A stretch of 14,426 nt of DNA, taken from the NCBI GenBank assembly GCA_013054445.1, contig JAAMPI010001442.1, positions 1 to 14,426 on the forward strand. The letters run 5' to 3'. The notes beneath the pieces were generated by a model. That model saw only the letters and a list, made by a program, of their open reading frames with translations, made no database searches and was not told where the DNA came from. The translations under genes and the position numbers were made by a program. Positions 8,607-14,426 of the stretch are shown here, piece by piece. Source of the stretch: Cudoniella acicularis. Its lineage: Eukaryota > Ascomycota > Leotiomycetes > Helotiales > Helotiaceae. Each line of letters starts with the position of its first letter. The first letter of the stretch is position 1.

Positions 8607-9325
8607 GGTAATTGTTCATAGGAAGAAATGGTTAGGAGGCGTTCGATTGGTGATACAAAGATTAAGGGTTTATGGGTACTGCATGCTTGTCCGTTTTTTT
8701 TGTATGCAAAGCATCGGCGATATGGTTAATGGTTTGGGTTTGTGTTTTACATTGGCGTTTTGACTAGGATAACATCGACTGTAATAGAATCAGTCCTGCG
8801 AATAGAATAACACGTATTATCATTGCCTCTCTGTTTTATAATAACCTCCAGTGACAATGTGTCTATCTCACCTAGTCAGCAGGCCCCAAATACCCCTATC
8901 TGTTCACGTAACCAGATTCCAAACATTAATATGTAGAAGAAAAACGAACTTAACCCGAACCTTAAGTGGGGGAAGCCGCAAAGACGATGTTGCGTGTGCA
9001 AGGCTCAACTTCGAGGTGGTGGATAGAAAGTGGAACCATGCCAAATCAAAGACCGAGGGGTATCTCGCTTTCCATCTTTATCCAAAATCTTGCACGGAAA
9101 AAGCCTGCATTGGAAAGGAAGGAAGACAGGTGAACTAGATTGCTTTGGGTGGCCGAGTTCTAGGGATCTCGCAGGCAGGTGTGATCGCCAAAGCAGTGCC
9201 TTCCACTGACGGTTCTCAATCAATTGTTTTTCAACATTCATGGAGTGATCTTACTATTAAGGACCTCGCTTGCCCCTACCTACCTCTTCTGCTTTCCTGG
9301 ACCCCATGTCAGCGACTTTTCGATT
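8607..9325. other. Intergenic gap between convergent genes (0.7 kb)
   Basis: The Ppc89-like gene ends at 8606 and the minus-strand permease ends at 9326, so this stretch should hold the two 3' untranslated regions. It contains AT-rich, AATAGAATAA-like sequence near 8798-8825 that could serve polyadenylation on the plus strand. Short open frames here (8851-9138 plus, 9005-9241 minus) show no recognisable content and are not called. Confidence 0.55.
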
Positions 9326-11123
9326 TTATTCCTCCTTCGCTTTCACAAAATGCGCAACAATAGTCCCATCCTCCAACTCCGACTTCTTCTCAACCCACTT
9401 GAAGCCACCCAATTTTGGCCATAGGACTCTCCACACAAACCAATACCCCACGCCAAGAAGCAGCACCGCGATCCCAACAATCGGGTACAGCCAGTACGGA
9501 AGACTGGTGTCACCTTTTCCGCCCGGTGGTCGGATGAAAGGGTCAATGAGCAGGAAACATTGCGCGGCCAAGAAGACGAGTGGGAGGATGAGAGGTACTC
9601 GGAAAGGACGGGGTAGAGAAGGGGAGGTATGGCGGAGGATGAGGAGGCCGAGGACGACAAAGAGGTTGATAATGGAAAGAGGGTAGCCTTCTACATCTAG
9701 GATAAAAGCCTGTTGTTTCGTGTTAGCAATGATCCATTCTGTAGCAAGATCCCGGGACTTGCATATGCGTCACCGGCAGGTATAGCAACAATAACTATAA
9801 AACTTGGGATGAAATGCAATAATAGACCTGCTCCGGGTGCTCCCTTAGGCCATGTCGACGCCCAAAATCGCCCAAATGGAATTACGCCTTCCTTAGCCAA
9901 CTCTTGGTTGACGCGAGCTTGAGCAAATGTTACAGTCAAAACGTTCCCAAGTGCGCTGAGGGCGATGAACACAGAAATTACGCGTTTGGCTGTGTGACCA
10001 AAGACCTTGCCAATGAAGTAACTGGCTACTGTCGTTCCACTTGTTGCAATCTCATGAGGTGTTGCAGCTGCGAAGTACTGAAAGGTATATTAGACAGTAT
10101 TCAGCATCGAGGAGACGGAGGTAACTTACTGCCACGTTTGCCAGCAGAAATAGCAGTGCACAAGTGCCAAGTCCAAGTGGACCAGCAATCTTGAGGGTAC
10201 GGACAGGATGCTTGACTTCGTTCAGTACGTAAGCAGCATTGTTCCATCCAGAATAGGAGTTGATGACTTTGAAGAGTGCAGTAGCATATGGTCCACTTGA
10301 ATGCACCGAACCTGCGAATGCATTCCGAAATGAAGCGTGTGGATCGGGGACGCTCTTCACACCTCCTCCCAGGACAACAAAGCCGGTTATGACTATGAAG
10401 AGGAGGAGGAGGATTTTTATGCTTGAAAGGGTATCCATCAATCTGACTCCTGTCTTTGGCATAAATGTATGGATGACTGTCACGAAAGTAATCACTGCAA
10501 TGGCAATTCCTCTGGAGTTCCACGCAGTTGCGGTATGTCCTGCTGCAACGAGAATATTAGATGCGAAGACGATGCAGCCTTGAGCAGTAAATCCAAGCAT
10601 GATGGCTTGAGTAGAGAAAACTACCGCTGCCAGAAACTTAGGCTTGCGATAGACGGCTTCGAGGTAGACTTTCTCGCCTCCTGAACGAGGAAACATGCAG
10701 CCAAATTCGAGCCAAACGAAGAGGCCACAGAAAGAAAGAAGTGCGCCAAGAGTCCATAGTAAAAGTGCAGCTCCCACTGAGCCGACACTCGAGGTGATGC
10801 TGGAAGGAGTCGAAAAAATTCCGGTTCCAATGATACGGCCAATTCTGTATACTGTCAGAAGAAAACGGATGAAGGAACAACTTCACAAACATCAAGAACG
10901 TAGTACTCAATAACCCTAAATGGCGTCCCATTCCACCTCCGGTGTCTTCTTCGAAGGTCAGCTCTCCTGGTTCGACTATCTGGTCTGCTCTCGGTTCGGC
11001 AGAGTTGTCATTGTCACTACTAGATTCGTTTTTCGCTTCCTCGAGCTGACGTCCATTTGGGGAGACGATGTTGGTTTTCTCACTGGTGGTGAAAAATGAT
11101 CGAAGCCTTGATATGATGGCCAT
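9326..11123 (-). CDS. mup1: High-affinity methionine permease, Mup1-like (LAT/APC family)
   Basis: Four exons: 11123-10891, 10844-10130, 10077-9763 and 9709-9326, together 548 residues, the usual family length. Introns are 46 nt (donor GTTTGT), 52 nt (GTAAGT) and 53 nt (a GC donor, GCAAGT, with a GCTAAC branch site). Every junction keeps frame and restores family motifs. The cytosolic N-tail (1-65) is acidic; GRHLG and IIGRIIGTGIFSTPSS mark membrane segment 1 with the unwound substrate-binding loop (about 78-92). Then follow WLEFGCMFPRSGGEKVYLEA, SGWNNAAYVLNEVKHPVRTL (the strongest family signature), ANVAYFAAATPHEI and FAQARVNQELAKEGVIPF. About 12 hydrophobic segments are expected. Mup1-type carriers import methionine (and cysteine) across the plasma membrane by proton symport. 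Paralogues exist in this family, so substrate is inferred. It is convergent with the spindle pole body gene, with no functional link seen. Confidence 0.9.
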
Positions 11124-11525
11124 GCTGGTCGTAAATCGATCTGCTCGGCTTAAGAATGACCCCTGAACCAAAACCAAAACCTTCTAAGAATTAAAGGATG
11201 AATCATACAAGTACATATCATGAGCTGATCAACGAAACGTTGGGCCCGATTCCTAAATTGTGTTGTGGTTGCACTTGCCAATTTAAGCGTTACCTCATAG
11301 CCTCGTAAGAGAACACCGCAACGTCAGTATGATGCTTTGGAGGAAAGAAGTATATGATACGGGCTTTTGTAGTTGTGGGGAAACAACAGCAATGAGTTGA
11401 GATAACGTCCAAATTGAAATAAGGGGAAGCCCAGGTGCAGTTCGAGGTGAGTCGATGCGCCGTGGAATCGATTTCTTCATCGCGAAGACGATACATGAGT
11501 CGCAAGCCGAGGCCATGCGAGACCT

Positions 11526-11535
11526 ATGATATCAA
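11526..11535. promoter_or_regulatory. Possible CYS3/MetR-type site upstream of the permease
   Basis: ATGATATCAA matches nine of ten positions of ATGRYRYCAT, the binding consensus reported for the Neurospora sulphur regulator CYS3 and its Aspergillus counterpart MetR. It lies about 400 bp upstream of the permease ATG, where a sulphur-responsive site would make sense for a methionine carrier. One partial match of this length is weak evidence. Confidence 0.25.
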
Positions 11536-13401
11536 CGCAGTACTCGCATAGAAAATGACTTACTATGGGGTGGGGACCAAAGGAGTCATACGGGTGGTCG
11601 CCTTTTTTCTGCTTCGGCGGGACCAGCGTTATACTTTGACTCTTCAGGTACCCAAATTCTACGCTCCAAGTGCTCAGGCACTAAACTAGAGAGACCTCGT
11701 TGTATAAATATGTTGAAGCCACGCTAAATTGTGAAAAGCTGGAATTCTCGTGAAGTACGAGGTACGTACTCGTATGGGGTTTACGGCGGGGTCGCGATAG
11801 AGCAGGGGTGCCCAGGTAAGATTACGAGAATCCATCAAAAGAGCCTGAGTAGTGACATCAACGTTGCGGGATGAGGATACGATGGACAGGCGGCGAAGGA
11901 AGATTTGGTATATATCGAGATGCGTCGGCCGCACTAGAACTACATGGATGATAAAACAGGTACGAGTACACGTTTAAGTGCATTCTCAGGACTGATGAAA
12001 CCTTACGCCTCAGGCGGCAAACCTCACTGTGCTGTACCTATCCTATGCCTTGAAGCTTGGTATATATGCCTTGAAGTTCGGGTAGAAATGCCCCTAAATA
12101 GACCCTGAATAACCAATACCAGTCTTGGCTCAGGTCTGTATTTTCAGCGATTTGCAGCCTGCAAATGCGCCAATCTGCGGTGGACGGTGGGCTCTCCTCT
12201 CGGCAAAGCTTAGTGGCAATCCTATTCATCCTGATTCCTGCAGCTCCTCAGCCATCCCTCAATTTCATCCCATCTCGAATCTTTCCATCCCATCGTCGGG
12301 ACTACCTTGGAAACATCGACGAGTCGCACGAACCAGCAGTGTCTCTCAGCGTTGCTGTTCGCCTCTGAGCGTCGCCATCAGCGTTTCCAGTAGGGTGTCG
12401 AGTATCCACATCATCAGCCAACTTCAGTGCAAAAGGCCACACAGCTTCCAACGTCAAACACGAAACGAAACATTGCCCACCAAAGAATTACAGCTCCCCA
12501 CTGCTCACCGCCCACCGCCCACTGCCCCGCGGTGTATGAGGTGTGTGGTGTTGATAGCGATAACGACAGCTCTGATCCTTCTCATCTCGCCAGGAGTCCA
12601 TCATCATGCGTTTTCCAGCTTTTTCCAGCTTTTCCCCACGGTGCAGCCAGTGCTGGCTGCTGTCAGATCGTCTGTTTGCTTGATCGTTTCACTGTTTCAG
12701 CGTCGTAAGGCGTGGCATGTCGAAAGCTGCTGGGTACGATCGGATTACCCCCTCGGGCCAGCTGTTGATTCTCGTACCGACTTGGACCGCAGCGCCTGAG
12801 CTGACCGGTGGCCACAGTGGCGAGGAGGTACCGGTATGCGGGGTTCCTCGGAAGATCGACTGTGCCTGCAAGGGTCGTCGTGAGAGCCTCTACTGTACCG
12901 GGGACGTGCAGGGTTAAGTGCCTCTGATGATCCCTCGCATCATCCGCACTCCTTCCCAAGAGCTCTCCTCTCCATAATCTGTCCGCAGTCAATCGCCAAA
13001 CATCCTTTGCTTGTTCAAAGCTACTCGAGCACCTTTCCTGAGGGAGATTCAGGCTCCCAACCTCCCACGCCTTTATCGTTGAGGATCCCATAGCATGGTT
13101 GGTATCCCCAGTTGGAGCGAGATTCTCGTTGTGGTTGGCCAACGTCAAGGTAAACACATCCCATAGCTCCAGATCCCTGTATCCGTTCCTATGCTTGCGT
13201 TCTCGCCGCCACACATGGCTTCTTGGCGTCAGTCAAAGTCAAACAACCTCTGGTGCCGGGGCCACGATCCGCTGGTGGGTGTGGAGGTGGCTTTTGCTGA
13301 CCTTTCATCTGATATCCATGATGTTGTTTCAAGTAACACCAGTTGGCGATTCCGTCAAATCTTAACCTGGCTATGCTCATAGCTCGCACTCATCCTCGAA
13401 G

Positions 13402-13643
13402 TTTATAAGAACGCTTCTTGCCTCGGTCACTGGTTTCCTCATCCTCATCCCATCTTTTCTTCTTTCACTTCACTGGCTCTTCAGCTATTTCGATAACCAC
13501 ACTCCTTTGGGTTCTTGTTCTGGAAATTGCATTTTATATTCTGTTATCTCACGCCCACACTCGTTGATCGTGCTGTCTGGGACTATCACTAAGAAACAAC
13601 ACAACACAAACAACACTTACCACAGCAAACTCATTTCTTCAAA
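13402..13643 (+). promoter_or_regulatory. Core promoter and leader of the surface-protein gene
   Basis: TTTATAAG (13402-13409) is a TATA-like box about 235 nt upstream of the ATG. It is followed by a long pyrimidine-rich stretch (about 13435-13500, TTTTCTTCTTTCACTTCAC) and then a CA-rich leader (about 13590-13630, AACAACACAACACAAACAAC), a combination typical of well-expressed filamentous fungal genes. The transcription start probably lies shortly after the TATA box. Confidence 0.5.
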
Positions 13644-14426
13644 ATGAAGGCCGCTTATGTTTGGCCGGCCGTTTTGGCCCTCGCAGGCTATGCTAAAGCC
13701 GATGGTAGCATTACCGCGGCTGCTTCTGCTCCTGCCTCGGGAGCAGTGGAGTCGGTCATCGACAATGCCTCCCTCGAGATCCTTACCTCCTATGAGGTGC
13801 AGGTTCTGACTACAGAGTATCTGATCACCACTCGTGTGCCACATTATAGCACCATCTATGAAGATGGAAAGCCCGTCAGCAGTATGTCTATCCTCTGTCT
13901 TAGCTTATTAATGAGCTTGTGCTAACCGATTAGCTGTAACTGCTTCGTCGGAAGCCTTGAGCCTCACCCAATCTACATCCAGCACAACCGCTGTAATTGG
14001 GACCAATACAACATCAAGATCATTGACAACATCTGAAGTGACTTCGACGGTGATTAGCACGATTCAATCTTGCATCAACAATCCTAGCTGCACAAATGGG
14101 CATGAGGTCACCCTTACCACCGTTTACACAACTACATGCCCGGTAACACAGACTGGTGATCGTACCATTCTGGTGGGTACAACAACAACTGCCTTCGTAA
14201 GTCATGTTTTCAGCTTTATTGTTTCGCAATTATTAACATGCATATAGCCTACCACAACTGTCTTCCCGAGTAGCTCCCCGGTCAACAACTCTACGACTGC
14301 CCTCCCTTCCATATCCTCTTCGACTGCAGGCTCGTTGAATTCCACCACCATCACAACGGATACTAGCATCCCAAGCTCCTCATCCTCCTCGCTCTCTTCG
14401 ACTGCAAGCTCGTTGAACTCGACAGC
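13644..14426 (+). CDS. Secreted Ser/Thr-rich cell-surface protein (5' part, runs off right edge)
   Basis: Three exons are visible: 13644-13881, 13934-14196 and 14248-14426 (open at the window end). Introns are 13882-13933 (52 nt, GTATGT donor, GCTAAC branch, TTAG acceptor) and 14197-14247 (51 nt, GTAAGT, ATTAAC, ATAG). The ATG has AAA at -3 to -1. Residues 1-19 look like a signal peptide, with likely cleavage after AKA. A folded-looking part (about 30-80, LEILTSYEVQVLTTEYLIT) is followed by Thr/Ser-rich sequence containing STIQSCINNPSCTNG and VTLTTVYTTTCPVT, three cysteines in the pattern common in fungal wall and GPI-anchored proteins. From about residue 168 it is nearly all Ser/Thr, expected to be O-mannosylated, and a 26-residue repeat begins. 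The C-terminus, including any GPI signal, is outside the window. The specific function is unknown; the surface location is inferred. Confidence 0.85.
14317..14426 (+). repeat. Start of an in-frame 78-bp tandem repeat in the surface protein
   Basis: TCTTCGACTGCAGGCTCGTT (14317-14336) recurs 78 nt later as TCTTCGACTGCAAGCTCGTT (14395-14414), encoding SSTAGSLNST and SSTASSLNST. The spacing is 26 codons exactly, so the repeat is in frame, and the window stops inside the second unit. More copies may follow outside. Confidence 0.65.

Larger units (their letters stand above)
11124..13643. other. Long gene-free region between divergent genes (2.5 kb)
   Basis: No coding region here is supportable. 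Open frames at 12125-12799 (plus) and 12663-13214 (minus, 183 codons from a GTG) have low-complexity or random-looking products, and ATG-started reading is poor. Visible structure: a partial sulphur-regulator-like site at 11526-11535, GTACGAG/CTCGTAC near-palindrome around 11757-11775, TATGCCTTGAAG twice (12044-12055 and 12065-12076), a CACCGCC-rich run near 12507-12530, and TTTTCCAGCT twice in tandem (12611-12630). Its right end (from about 13400) is the promoter and leader of the surface-protein gene. Long upstream regions in fungi can hold regulatory RNA; I cannot show one here. Confidence 0.5.

Noticed and set aside
12125..12799. Plus-strand open frame of 224 codons
   Set aside because: It starts from a non-ATG codon and its product follows local CT-rich composition, with no domain and poor agreement with any exon structure.
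12663..13214. Minus-strand open frame of 183 codons
   Set aside because: It begins at GTG, shows no motif or signal, and lies in a probable regulatory region; kept only as a transcription question.

Overview
This is a piece of a filamentous ascomycete genome (Pezizomycotina). The family mix, especially the 2EXR protein, would fit Leotiomycetes/Helotiales, but that placement is inference. The support is short spliceosomal introns (46-86 nt, GT/GC...AG, CTAAC-like branch points), low gene density, fungus-specific families and CT- or CAA-rich leaders. Six ambiguous bases at 3726-3780 and a probable one-base coding frameshift near 6822 suggest draft-quality sequence.

Layout: (1) 1-772, minus: the 5' part of a gene for a Gly/Ser/Thr-rich disordered protein, with a 23-nt first coding exon, running off the left edge. 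(2) 773-2102: gene-free, shared by two divergent genes, with a perfect 21-bp palindrome. (3) 2103-2876, plus: an intronless 2EXR-domain protein. (4) 2877-4957: about 2 kb without genes, holding a ~277-bp element with terminal inverted repeats (3578-3854, the N bases inside it) and a cluster of AGGTACCT/CCTAGGTA palindromes (4219-4505). (5) 4958-8606, plus: a ~1187-residue Ppc89/Cep57-type spindle pole body protein with one intron, a probable frameshift, two internal repeat blocks, long coiled coils and a C-terminal microtubule-binding domain. (6) 8607-9325: gap between convergent genes. (7) 9326-11123, minus: a four-exon Mup1-type (LAT/APC) methionine permease of 548 residues, one intron being GC-AG. 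(8) 11124-13643: a long gene-free stretch ending in a typical fungal promoter and leader. (9) 13644-14426, plus: the 5' part of a secreted Ser/Thr-rich cell-surface protein with two introns, running off the right edge.

The genes look like ordinary neighbours (stress-type disordered protein, 2EXR protein, mitotic scaffold, nutrient permease, wall protein), not a cluster or pathway. I see no convincing new multi-gene system. The points most worth following are the inverted-repeat element, the AGGTACCT cluster, the frameshift and repeats in the spindle pole body gene, and the GC-AG intron.
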